From positions 124,001-188,000 of the forward strand of contig CP073041.1 of assembly GCA_025370055.1 (NCBI GenBank): 64,000 nt of DNA, written 5' to 3'. Origin of the DNA: Woronichinia naegeliana WA131. GTDB taxonomy: Bacteria > Cyanobacteriota > Cyanobacteriia > Cyanobacteriales > Microcystaceae. Shown in pieces: positions 27,484 to 36,315 of the stretch; the first letter of the stretch is position 1, and each line of letters opens with the position of its first letter. The notes under the pieces were generated by a model that saw only the letters and a program-made list of their open reading frames with translations, searched no databases and was not told where the DNA came from. A program made the translations under genes and the position numbers.

Positions 27484-28007
27484 ATTCAATATTCCTATAT
27501 CCGTTGGATATTTTATATCGGCTGGTGTACAAGTCGCATCTAACAATAACTTACCTTCATTTTCTTCTTTTTTTTTCTACTCCCTCAACCTTCTTTACCA
27601 TTTCTTTATTGATTTTATTTGTTAATTCCATCCCTATTCTTTTACGAAAATTAACCATCGTTGATGCTTCAAACGGCTCCTCGCTACTGTAGCTCTCTAT
27701 TCCGATAAGGTATTGTAAATACGGATTTTCTTTTATTTGCTCTACTGTTTCTCTATCACTTATTCCTAACATTTCTTTAATGATTAATGCCCCTAATGCT
27801 ATTCTAAATGACTTTGCTGGTGCTCCTTTTTCTTCTTTGAAATTTTTAGCATATTCTCCTTCAAATTCCTCCCAGGGAATCATTTTTAGCATTTTTATCC
27901 AACGATTTTCTTCGTCCAATTTCCCCTCAAACAGGTTTTTGAAGTTTTCCAGTGTTTTTTCTGTGTACTGTTCTTTGCGATATGTACTGTTGAGGGGAGG
28001 GATGCAA
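27484..28007 (-). pseudogene. Diverged IS-A relative, N-terminal fragment
   Basis: The frame reads TYRKEQYTEKTLENFKNLFEGKLDEENRWIKMLKMIPWEEFEGEY...GALIIKEMLGISDRETVEQIKENPYLQYLIGIESYSS. This is the same protein family as IS-A but with many substitutions. It is cut by the IS-D end at 27483 and by the IS-B end at 28008, so both termini are lost. It shows a second, older lineage of this family in the genome. Confidence 0.85.
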
Positions 28008-28165
28008 CCCACATTCCGCAGGTTGTCGAAGAGGAGCACTAGTTCACGCGAGCTAGTATCGGTACTTGTGCATTGATTTCGGGCAAGGATAAAAAATGTC
28101 AATAAAGTTCTAAAATGGAGTCTTGTCTTAGATAGAATCAACAGTAAAAATGAATAACCTAAATA

Positions 28166-28375
28166 GGGTCTGCTGAAAAAGTCCACAAAACGAACCTAGA
28201 TGCCACAGGACGCGAAAAATGGTGACTTCAGAGAGTTGTTTCCAATTTCAACCCCCAGTTTTCCAACGACGTGCATGGGCTTTGAGCCTCCAAAGGCCAT
28301 AACCTTGCACCTGATCGTTTTTAAAATGCTTGAAAGCATTATCCGGCAAAGGTTCTATACTTATTCAGCAAGCCC
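28166..28375. mobile_element. 210-bp MITE with IS-A-like ends (younger copy)
   Basis: The element has ends GGGTCTGCTGAAAAAGTCC and inverted GGGCTTGCTGAATAAGT, flanked by TAAATA on both sides (28160-28165 and 28376-28381). Its body is the inverted homologue of 19153-19362. The same TAAATA borders IS-A copy 2 immediately to the right, so three TAAATA copies separate two tandem insertions. Confidence 0.88.
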
Positions 28376-28381
28376 TAAATA

Positions 28382-30069
28382 GGGCTTGCTGAAAAAGTCA
28401 AAAAACGAAAGAAATGTGGGTTAGGGAAGTATGGACTGAAAAAGCATAGATAACTTATCCTTATGGAAACAAATCAAAATACAGATTTTGTTTAATCTAT
28501 TGTTCCTTTCTGTCTAAAAAGGTCAACACAAATCACTCCTCACAAAAGAGAGGAAAATTAACACCATTTTTCACAAGAAAAACGACTCTACAACTTTTTA
28601 CTTTTTGTCTTCTGAAGTAGAGTAGAAAGATTCATTACCAAAAAGTTCATCGCAATTACCGTTTCCGAGGTCTCAGGTAGTTTGGCCATCACTCGACCAA
28701 GACTAAATTTCCTCTTTCCCTGTCCGAATTTACCCTCAATGGCATTACGCACTCTTTCATCTGAGCGTGCCTCTTTCTTTTTTTCTTTGCTCACCTCTTT
28801 CGGCGGTCTTCCCAATCGGGGACCACTCATTCTTATATCCCTTTCTTTACAATAAGCTCGATTCGCTTTTGTTCGATAGATTTTATCCACATGAACCGAT
28901 TCCGGATAACATCCTGTTTCCCTTTTATATTCTTCTATTCGCGCTTGTAAATCTCCCGATTCGTTGTAATTATCCCAACTTAATTTGTCTAAGAAGACAA
29001 AGCCATTCACATTACTTGCCGATATTTTAGCTCCAAACTCTACTGCTTTTCCCGCTTTTCCACGCACTATTGGACGCACGTGAGGTTGGCTTACACTCAC
29101 AATTCTGTTTTCTACTTTATTTGTCTTTTTTTCATACATTTCTAACTGTTGCTCATACACTTTTCCTATCGTTACAAGCTCTTCTTGCTCTTTTTTCGTT
29201 AGTTTTTCTAACTTTGCTCCCTCTTCTATCATTTTTTCTATATCAGACAAGTTTCTTTTTATATATCCTAGTTGTTTTTTTGTTCCTTTTCTTCTTTCTT
29301 TTTTTGACACACGACGTTTTTTTGCTATGGCTAAGTACTCTTTTCTTGCCACTTCCCTATAAGTCCTCGGCTTTTCTTTCCTTTTCTCTTTTATTTCTTC
29401 ATACAGCTTATCTATTATTTTTTCTGTTTTTTCTCTGGCATCATTCAATATTCCTATATCCGTTGGATATTTTATATCTGCTGGTGTACAAGTCGCATCT
29501 AACAATAACTTTCCTTCATTTTCTTTTTTTTCTGACGCTACACCCGTCGCTTTTTTTTCTATTTCTTTATTAATTTTATTTATTAATTCCATTCCTATTT
29601 TTTTACGAAAATGAACCATCATTGACGCATTAAATGCTTCTTTGCTACTATAGCTTTCCATTCCTATAAAGTACTGTAAATAAGGGTTCTCTTTTATTTG
29701 TTCTACTGTTTCTCTGTCACTTTTTCCTGAAATTTCTTTGATAATTAATGCTCCTAATGCCATTCTAAATGATTTGGCTGGGGCTCCTTTTTTTTCTGTG
29801 AAGTTTTTTGCATATTCTTCCTCATATTCTTCCCAAAGAATCATTTTTGACATTTCTATCCAACGATTTTCTTCGTCTAACTGCCCGCCGAACAGATTTT
29901 TCAAGTTTTCTGGTGTTTCAATTGAGTACTGTTGCTTTCGGTACATCTGCTTTCTCTCTTCTTAATGCAATGGTTTTGAGGCATTCTACCCTATTTTCGT
30001 GCATTCTAGCGGTTCTTAATTCGCCTACTATTTTTCTCCGTAAAGGTTTCAGCTTTTTTCAGCAAGCCC
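28382..30069 (-). mobile_element. IS-A copy 2, complete
   Basis: A 1688-bp element with ends GGGCTTGCTGAAAAAGTC and GGGCTTGCTGAAAAAAGCTG (inverted), flanked by TAAATA (28376-28381 and 30070-30075). Confidence 0.93.
28588..29946 (-). CDS. IS-A transposase (IS5/IS1182-like), intact
   Basis: 452 residues. An N-terminal DUF772-type region (MYRKQQYSIETPENLKN to about 125) precedes the first Asp in KLLLDATCTPADIKYPTD. A long basic helical insert (about 190-270) follows, then the second Asp in SVHVDKIYRTKANRAY and the Glu in RNAIEGKFGQGKRKFSLGR. The enzyme belongs to the IS4/IS5 transposase superfamily; the exact subgroup (IS5 versus IS1182) is not settled. It is nearly identical to the intact genes at 40134-41492 and 47750-49108. 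Confidence 0.92.
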   Translation of the reverse strand: MYRKQQYSIETPENLKNLFGGQLDEENRWIEMSKMILWEEYEEEYAKNFTEKKGAPAKSFRMALGALIIKEISGKSDRETVEQIKENPYLQYFIGMESYSSKEAFNASMMVHFRKKIGMELINKINKEIEKKATGVASEKKENEGKLLLDATCTPADIKYPTDIGILNDAREKTEKIIDKLYEEIKEKRKEKPRTYREVARKEYLAIAKKRRVSKKERRKGTKKQLGYIKRNLSDIEKMIEEGAKLEKLTKKEQEELVTIGKVYEQQLEMYEKKTNKVENRIVSVSQPHVRPIVRGKAGKAVEFGAKISASNVNGFVFLDKLSWDNYNESGDLQARIEEYKRETGCYPESVHVDKIYRTKANRAYCKERDIRMSGPRLGRPPKEVSKEKKKEARSDERVRNAIEGKFGQGKRKFSLGRVMAKLPETSETVIAMNFLVMNLSTLLQKTKSKKL

Positions 30070-30383
30070 TAAATATTAAAGACCTCGACCACTTAGGAAT
30101 CGTAGCGGGAATTATAGATGAAATGGGTTTAGTAGAAATTATCGATGAGGAAGTGGGAACTCATCCTCAAGAAAAGCTCAGTGTAGGTACAATAGTAAAA
30201 GCAATGATATTAAACTGCTTAGGATGTATCAATGCTCCGTTATATTTGTTGAGTGAATTTTTTAAAGGAAAAGCATTAGAACACCTATTAGGAGAAGGAA
30301 TAAAAGCAGAAGATTTAGGTCGTGTTCTAAACCTGTGGAAAAGAGTAATAATAAATAAATGTAAATCTTAAAATTGGTGTGCC

Positions 30384-30662
30384 ATGCTATTCAAAGCAAT
30401 TGTTTGCCCAAGTTGTCAAAGTACGGATATTGTGAAACACGGCCCCTCTGGGGAGGGGAAAGAGCGTTACAGATGTCGTAATACAGAATGTAAGCGTTGC
30501 ACATTTATCTTAAACTATACTTATAAAGGTTATTTGCCAGAAGTAAAGGAAAAGATTGCCGAAATGGCAATGAATGGTAGTGGCATAAGGGATACAGCCC
30601 GTGTGCTGAGGATTAGTCCATCAACAGTGATTAGTGAACTAAAAAAAAAGAGTCTAGTTTAG
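30384..30662 (+). CDS. insA: IS1 InsA-like protein
   Basis: The 92-residue protein has a zinc-finger half (FKAIVCPSCQSTDIVKHG...YRCRNTECKRCTF) and a helix-turn-helix half (GSGIRDTARVLRISPSTVISELKKKS). InsA binds the IS1 ends and acts as a repressor when made alone. At the 3' end a run of nine A (30641-30649) would allow a -1 frameshift, giving a fusion that reads KESSLVFVNEKKLAELEPSQ into InsB, the functional transposase in IS1. Confidence 0.88.
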   Translation: MLFKAIVCPSCQSTDIVKHGPSGEGKERYRCRNTECKRCTFILNYTYKGYLPEVKEKIAEMAMNGSGIRDTARVLRISPSTVISELKKKSLV

Positions 30663-31135
30663 TATTCGTCAACGAAAAAAAACTAGCAGAACTGGAACCC
30701 AGTCAGAGTATTGTAACGCTCTGCCAATGGAATGACGTGGAAGCAGAACTCGACGAAATGTGGGGTTTTGTGAAGAGCAAAAAAGAGTAAAGATGGTTAT
30801 GGCACGCTATTGATCATAAGACAGGTGAGATATTAGCTTATGTTTTGTCTGGTCACAAAGACGAAGCATTTCTAAGGCTAAAAGAGTTGTTAGAACCTTT
30901 TGGTATTACTCAATATTATACAGATGGATGGGGGGCTTACGAACGACATATTGAGCCAGCATTGCATGAGGTGGGTAAGTATAATACTCAAAAAATCGAA
31001 CGAAAGCACTTGACATTGAGAACTCGAATAAAGAGATTAGCGAGAAAAACGATTTGTTTCTCCAAATCTATTGTGATGCACGATATTGTCCTTGGATTAT
31101 TTATCAATCGCTTTGAATTTGGATGTCTTATTTAG
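30663..31135 (+). pseudogene. insB: IS1 InsB with nonsense codon
   Basis: The frame continues LAELEPSQSIVTLCQWNDVEAELDEMWGFVKSKKE and then meets TAA at 30788-30790, where the other copies have CAA (Gln). Downstream the sequence is intact (RWLWHAIDHKTGEILAY...YYTDGWGAYERHI...QKIERKHLTLRTRIKRL). This copy cannot make full-length transposase. Confidence 0.9.
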
Positions 31136-31164
31136 ATGTGCTTCCACAGATTCAGAACACTACC

Positions 31165-31419
31165 TTCTTCCTCATATTCTTCCCAGGGAATCATTTTTGA
31201 CATTTCTATCCAACGATTTTCTTCGTCTAACTGCCCGCCGAACAGATTTTTCAAGTTTTCTGGTGTTTCAATTGAGTACTGTTGCTTTCGGTACATCTGC
31301 TTTCTCTCTTCTTAATGCAATGGTTTTGAGGCATTCTACCCTATTTTCGTGCATTCTAGCGGTTCTTAATTCGCCTACTATTTTTCTCCGTAAAGGTTTC
31401 AGCTTTTTTCAGCAAGCCC
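31165..31419 (-). pseudogene. IS-A copy 3: 5' end remnant
   Basis: About 255 bp from the 5' end of IS-A, from within codons for EEEYEE to the element end at 31419, followed by TAAATA. The left side is cut by the IS1 terminus. Non-functional. Confidence 0.88.
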
Positions 31420-31425
31420 TAAATA

Positions 31426-31603
31426 TTTTCTGGATGGTTCATAACTTTATTCGCAGCCATTTTACGACTAGAGAAGTTCCTGCTGTAGCTCTCGGTATAA
31501 TTGAAAAAGGGTTAACTTGGGAGGACTTACTCCAAATTCGCCTGATTTCTTGAACCTCCCGTATTGCAACGTTTGTAGCTTCTAGCTAGACGATACCAGT
31601 GCC
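31426..31603 (+). pseudogene. C-terminal fragment of an IS1-like transposase
   Basis: The frame reads IFWMVHNFIRSHFTTREVPAVALGIIEKGLTWEDLLQIRLIS and stops at 31553. It matches the C-terminus of the gene at 45320-45841. The element end, inverted GGCACTGGTATCGTCTAGCT, is at 31603. It was the target of an IS-A insertion at TAAATA. Confidence 0.75.
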
Positions 31604-31643
31604 CGAATTATTTACAGGTAGAAAAAAGTTGCAGTTCATTGAG

Positions 31644-32531
31644 CTATTGAAACACAGCTTGTTCTAGGTATTGTTGATTCTCGGACAAAAAAGCTTGATA
31701 ACGAGGGGTTTCCCGTAACCCCATTAACGCTGTTTCAGCTTGGGCTAAGGCCAAATAGGTACGAGGAGCAAGATCGACGGCTCGCTCTAGACAATACAAG
31801 GATTCGTCCAAATTGCCCAATAAGGCCTGACATAGACATTGGTCGTACCAGGAATAATCATCGTCGGGGTTACAATCTAGGGCCTTTTGATAACAATGAA
31901 TGGCTTCTTGCCAACGATTAATTTTTTGGAAAATTTGCCCCTGTTGATACCAGGCCCAATAATCATGGGGTTTAATTTCTAAGGCCTTTTGGTAATTTTT
32001 GAGAGCTTCGGCAAAACGCCCCCAATGGCGCAAACAGTCAGCCCGCCGATACCATGACCAAAAATCATGGGGACGAACGGCCAAGGATTTATCCAGGGCA
32101 ACCAAGGCTTTTTCGTAACGGCCATCCAAACGGTAAGCTTCTGCCATTCGATAATAGGCCCAGTAATCATCGGGTAAAACGGCTAGAGCTTGCTCAAAGG
32201 CTTGAATAGCTTGGGGATAATCCTTTAATTCCTGAAGGTAAATACAACCTTGATCGTACCAAGCCCAATAGTTATTGGGCTGAATTTGGGTGGCATTGCT
32301 ATAACTTTCGGTGGCTTCCTGGTAACGTCCCAATTGTTCTAGGGTAATACCTCGTTTGTACCAAGCCCAGTAATCATTGGGATAATATTCTAATGCTCTG
32401 TCATAACTCATCAAGGCTTCGGCAAAACGGCCCTGTTCCCAAAGTCCATTGCCCTGCTGATACCAACCTTGATAACTGTCAGGACGACATTCGAGTGGAT
32501 TAAAAATAGGTAGTGACTGTGTTCTGGTCAT
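31644..32531 (-). CDS. TPR-repeat protein with conserved DYWAWY motifs
   Basis: 295 residues made of about seven tetratricopeptide repeats of 34 residues. Most repeats carry an aromatic helix-A motif after a P-x-D/N turn: YPNDYWAWYKRG, QPNNYWAWYDQG, LPDDYWAYYRMA, RPHDFWSWYRRA, KPHDYWAWYQQG and NPDDDYSWYDQC. There is no signal peptide, membrane segment or enzymatic domain, so it is probably a cytosolic scaffold. The partner is unknown. It is divergent from the DUF790 gene with a gap of about 150 bp. Confidence 0.88.
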   Translation of the reverse strand: MTRTQSLPIFNPLECRPDSYQGWYQQGNGLWEQGRFAEALMSYDRALEYYPNDYWAWYKRGITLEQLGRYQEATESYSNATQIQPNNYWAWYDQGCIYLQELKDYPQAIQAFEQALAVLPDDYWAYYRMAEAYRLDGRYEKALVALDKSLAVRPHDFWSWYRRADCLRHWGRFAEALKNYQKALEIKPHDYWAWYQQGQIFQKINRWQEAIHCYQKALDCNPDDDYSWYDQCLCQALLGNLDESLYCLERAVDLAPRTYLALAQAETALMGLRETPRYQAFLSENQQYLEQAVFQ

Positions 32532-32677
32532 AATGCAGGTGTGGGGCAGGGTAAAGAAGCAAGAGAAATGAAATTAGGATTCACCTAGGGATTCACCTAT
32601 AAACTGTAAGTAATATAAAATCCATCTAAATCGCTTAAAGAGCTTTTCTTATCACCTTTCAGGACTTCCCTTATCCT

Positions 32678-33898
32678 ATGTTACCCTCAGATCTCCTCAT
32701 TTATCGTCGCAATGGAGACACAATTATTCCCAAAAAGTTAGCTTTAGATGATAATGCGATCGCCTTAGCCCTGGAGCAAATCAGCTGTTTTCACAGTGCT
32801 GTAGGAGAAACCCAGGGGCAATTAGACAGTAAATTAGGAGAATTAGAAGGGGATAGTCCCCAATATCGCATTAAACGAGGGTTGGCCCATCTCCTCAAAA
32901 GTCATTTTTCCACCTTTGAAATTATTAGTCCTTTAGAGCCGATCGCTTTACGTCAAAAAGTCTTTGGGGAAGCCGCCACCCATCTGATTATTCCCCTAAC
33001 TCGACAACCTGTATTAGAACGAATTGCCCACCATTTTTCGACGGAATTGGGACGGGAGGTTTTACCAGAGGAAATAGAACGGGGGCTGTATGCCGACTTA
33101 CCCGAAAACCGGATTATGACTGATTTTGTCGCTCCGACTCCTGAAGCTCTATTACATCGTTATAATTTGTCCCAGGTGCAAGGGGTTTTCTATCGCGCTC
33201 ATCATCTAATTATCCATGCCCATCGTAATGATCCAGGAGAGTATAAATTACTATTTCGTTATCTGAAATTATTCCAACTGATGGCCTATATTGAAGGCGA
33301 TGCCGACACCGGTTTTACGATTACCATTGATGGCCCCACCAGTTTATTTAAGGCCAATACCCGTTATGGTTTGTCCCTAGCTAAAATGATTCCGGCTCTC
33401 CTGCACGTTAGCAAATGGAATCTGAAAGCTAGTCTGCAAGATCGGGATAGTTATTCAGGAGAAACGAAAAATACTCGTTTTGAACTCAGCGATCGCTGTG
33501 GCCTAGTCAGTCACTATGCGGCAGGCAAAACCTACGACAGTATGTTAGAGGAATCCTTTGCTCAGGGTTGGGAAAAACTCAAATCTGAATGGCAATTAGA
33601 AAGAGAAGTGGATCTGATTCCCATTCCAGGAAGTGTGATGATTCCCGATTTCCGTCTAGTTCACCCCGATGGACGAGTTTATCTATTAGAAATTGTGGGC
33701 TACTGGCGACCGGAATATTTACAAAAAAAGTTTGCTCAAGTCAGAAAAGCCCAGGTAAATAATTTAATTTTGGCAGTATCGGAACGGTTAAATTTGGAAA
33801 AAGCAGGTGTGAATATTAACCAAACTCCAGCCCAGGTCATTTGGTTTAAGGATAAGTTGATTCCTAAATCAGTTTTAGCAGTTCTTGATGAAATATGA
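32678..33898 (+). CDS. DUF790 / Bax1-like nuclease
   Basis: The 406-residue protein begins MLPSDLLIYRRNGDTIIPKKL, the usual opening of DUF790. In archaea this family is Bax1, a nuclease that binds the XPB helicase and cuts near DNA bubbles. A PD-(D/E)xK-like site is visible near the C-terminus: D in VMIPDFRLVHPDGRVY (about residue 323) and E in LLEIVGYWRPEYLQKK (about 339). The repair role is inferred from the family. No XPB-like helicase is in the window. The gene is followed at once by the broken cysK and an IS block, so a helicase neighbour could have been lost or displaced. Confidence 0.88.
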   Translation: MLPSDLLIYRRNGDTIIPKKLALDDNAIALALEQISCFHSAVGETQGQLDSKLGELEGDSPQYRIKRGLAHLLKSHFSTFEIISPLEPIALRQKVFGEAATHLIIPLTRQPVLERIAHHFSTELGREVLPEEIERGLYADLPENRIMTDFVAPTPEALLHRYNLSQVQGVFYRAHHLIIHAHRNDPGEYKLLFRYLKLFQLMAYIEGDADTGFTITIDGPTSLFKANTRYGLSLAKMIPALLHVSKWNLKASLQDRDSYSGETKNTRFELSDRCGLVSHYAAGKTYDSMLEESFAQGWEKLKSEWQLEREVDLIPIPGSVMIPDFRLVHPDGRVYLLEIVGYWRPEYLQKKFAQVRKAQVNNLILAVSERLNLEKAGVNINQTPAQVIWFKDKLIPKSVLAVLDEI

Positions 33899-34052
33899 AG
33901 ATTTGTGTAATTTCCTGACGGATTGACTTAATCCGTGATTTTGGCATTAGTATATAGCCATAGAGAATTCTACAATATTCTTGTCAATTTACTGTGTTTT
34001 GTGGAATTTATAGTGAATTGCGTTTACCGGTCTTGAATGCTGGGAGTTACCA

Positions 34053-34217
34053 AGTGGTTTACAGACTAATAGTTTATCCATTGGACGAACGCCTTTGGTT
34101 CGTTTAAATCGCGTGGTTGGCGATACCAGGGCGATCGTTTTGGCCAAAATTGAAGGTCGCAATCCCGCTTATTCGGTGAAATGTCGAATTGGTGCGGCCC
34201 TGATTTGGGATGCAGAA
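34053..34217 (+). pseudogene. cysK: cysK (O-acetylserine sulfhydrylase) N-terminal remnant
   Basis: The frame reads [20 protein letters not shown]...[27 protein letters not shown], the conserved N-terminus of cysteine synthase A with the pyridoxal-phosphate lysine in YSVKCRIG. No ATG lies in frame upstream before a stop, and homology ends abruptly at WDAE where IS4-type sequence begins on the opposite strand. No other part of cysK is in the window. The chromosomal gene has therefore been broken or partly deleted. Confidence 0.85.
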
Positions 34218-34542
34218 CTTATTCCCAAGGGAAAGCCATTTTCGCCATTTAGTACTAGCGTCGGATGCAGAAAAAAGCCTATGTCTCGGTTATTTCCCAC
34301 TACTCCCTGCCCTTCTGTCTTCAGTCGTCCTCTGTGTGCCTCCAAGTTAATTTCACTCGTATCATTTACTGCTAATACGTGTAAGCCTTCTACTTGCTGC
34401 TCACAATGCTCTGATAAGCTTTGTATTAGCTCTGATACTGTCACCTTGTCATTCTCCAAAAAGCGGTAGTAACCTACTTGCTCGGCACGGTTTTTGCTCA
34501 TTTGACGGATGTTTACCGATTGCTTCCGTAACATTGCTTCAT

Positions 34543-36315
34543 CCCACATTCCGCAGGTTGTCGAAGAGGAGCACTAGTTCACGCGAGCTAGTATCGGTAC
34601 TTGTGCATTGATTTCGGGCAAGGATAAAAAATGTCAATAAAGTTCTAAAATGGAGTCTTGTCTTAGATAGAATCAACAGTAAAAATGAATAACCTAAATA
34701 TTAAAGACCTCGACCACTTAGGAATCGTAGCGGGAATTTATAGATGAAATGGGTTTAGTAGAAATTATCGATGAGGAAGTGGGAACTCATCCTCAAGAAA
34801 AGCTCAGTGTAGGTACAATAGTAAAAGCAATGATATTAAACTGCTTAGGATGTATCAATGCTCCGTTATATTTGTTGAGTGAGTTTTTTAAAGGAAAAGC
34901 ATTAGAACACCTATTAGGAGAAGGAATAAAAGCAGAAGATTTAAATGATGACAAGCTAGGAAGGTCATTGGATAAGGTATTTGGAGTGGGGGTAAAAAAC
35001 CGGTTCACGAAAATAGTCCTAAAAGCGGCAGCAATCTTTGGAATAGAACAAAAGTCAAAGCATTTAGACTCAACCTCAATGTCTGTACAAGGGAAGTATA
35101 AGGAAAGGATAGAAGATGAGGAAGACGAGCAGACAAAAGCCATAAAAATAAAATTTGGTTATTCCAGAGATAAACGACCAGACCTAAAACAGTTTATGTT
35201 AAATATGATATGTAGTGGAGATGGTGGTGTCCCTCTCTTTATGCAATTAGGAGATGGCAATGAATCGGATAAAAAGGTGTTTCCCCAGATAATCAAAGAC
35301 TGTCAAGAAAGGTTGAATATGGAAGGTTTATCGGTGATGGATGGAGCTTTTTATACGGCGGAAAATGTGGGCATGGCGAGGTCAATTCAATGGTTAAGTC
35401 GTGTCCCTCTGAAAGAAGCCACTGAGACTTTGGCAAATATATCAGAAGACCAATGGCAGCAGGGTGAACAGGACGGTTATCGTTGGCAAGTGAGGGCTTC
35501 GGAATATGGGGGTGAACAGCAACGATGGCTTGTGGTCGAAAGTGCTCAACGTCTCCAGTCCGATAATAAAGCTATAAGTCAAAAAATTGAGAAAGCCGAT
35601 AAAGTTGTCAAAAAAGAATGGCAGAAACTTTGTGGACAGAATTTTGCTTGTGAGGCCGATGCTCTTACTGAGGCTCAACTCTGGCCAAAAACCTTGACTT
35701 ATCATCAACTCAGTCAAGTTGAGGTTCAGACTATTCCTTACTATGCCAAGGGAGGAAGACCGAAACAAGGGGCTACCCCTCTCGGTTTTCATTACCGCTT
35801 AACTGGGCAATTAAGCCTTGATTCCTCTTGCTTGGAAGCCGCATCTAAACGGGCTGGACGTTTTATTTTAGCTACTAATGTTCTTGATTCTCAGGTTTTG
35901 AGTCCCGACCAGATGTTGGCTGAATATAAGGCTCAACAAAACACCGAGCGCGGCTTTCGCTTTCTCAAAGACCCTTTCTTTTTTGCCTCTGCTCTTTTTC
36001 TCAAGAATCCTCAACGCATTATGGCTTTGATGATGATTATGGTTGTCTCTTTATTGGTTTATACTTTGGCACAACGTCGCCTACGACAGGCTTTGGCTCT
36101 TGCCCATCAGACTATTCCTAATCAAAAGGGTAAACCGACCGCCATTCCCACTCTGCTTTGGGTCTTTCAGTCTTTTCTGTTTATCCGTTGGTTAGAGATT
36201 GACGGCATTCAAACTATCGTTAATTTGACCTCCAAACACAAACATATTCTTTCCTTTCTTGGCTCTTCATGTCAAAAGTACTACTTTGTCTCTTGACTTA
36301 CCTGCGGAATGTGGG
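34543..36315 (+). mobile_element. IS-B copy 2 (IS1634-like), full length
   Basis: A 1773-bp element with ends CCCACATTCCGCAGGT and, inverted, CCCACATTCCGCAGGTAAG. It is flanked by the 6-bp duplication CTTCAT (34537-34542 and 36316-36321) inside an IS4 gene. Confidence 0.92.
34685..36296 (+). pseudogene. IS1634-like transposase with 1-nt insertion near its start
   Basis: The authentic start, ATG 34685 (MNNLNIKDLDHLGIVAG), is followed by GGGAATTTATAG near 34733, where the copies at 30076 and 49960 have GGGAATTATAG. The extra T shifts the frame. An internal ATG at 34749 opens the remaining 515 codons (MGLVEIIDEEVG...). These hold the DUF4277-like region, D in KHLDSTSMSVQGK, D in LSVMDGAFYTAEN and E in QQNTERGFRFLKDP. 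A shortened enzyme could be made from 34749, but without the first 21 residues. Confidence 0.88.

Larger units (their letters stand above)
28008..30317 (+). pseudogene. IS-B copy 1: IS1634-like element 5' part, interrupted
   Basis: The element starts CCCACATTCCGCAGGTTGTC at 28008 and its gene starts at ATG 28151 (MNNLNIKDLDHLGIVAGI). At the sequence CCTAAATATT it is split by a 210-bp MITE (28166-28375) followed directly by IS-A copy 2 (28382-30069). The frame resumes at 30070 (...DLDHLGIVAGIIDEMGLVE...) and stops at 30317, where IS1 copy 1 begins. The C-terminal two-thirds are absent. Confidence 0.85.
30318..31164 (+). mobile_element. IS1 copy 1
   Basis: An 847-bp element with ends GGTCGTGTTCTAAACCTGTG and inverted GGTAGTGTTCTGAATCTGTG. 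It has no target duplication: the left flank is IS-B and the right flank an internal piece of IS-A, indicating adjacent deletions after insertion. Confidence 0.9.

Noticed and set aside
29070-29573. A 167-codon leucine/phenylalanine-rich frame antisense to IS-A transposase, repeated at 37051, 40616, 48123 and 51174
   Set aside because: It is the shadow of the lysine/glutamate-rich helical insert of the IS-A transposase (AAA/GAA codons read backwards as TTT/TTC). It appears in every IS-A copy for that reason and has no ribosome-binding site.
34095-34469. A 124-codon ORF starting [10 protein letters not shown]
   Set aside because: The first 40 codons are the cysK remnant and the rest is antisense to the IS4 fragment, so it is a chimeric accident at the junction.
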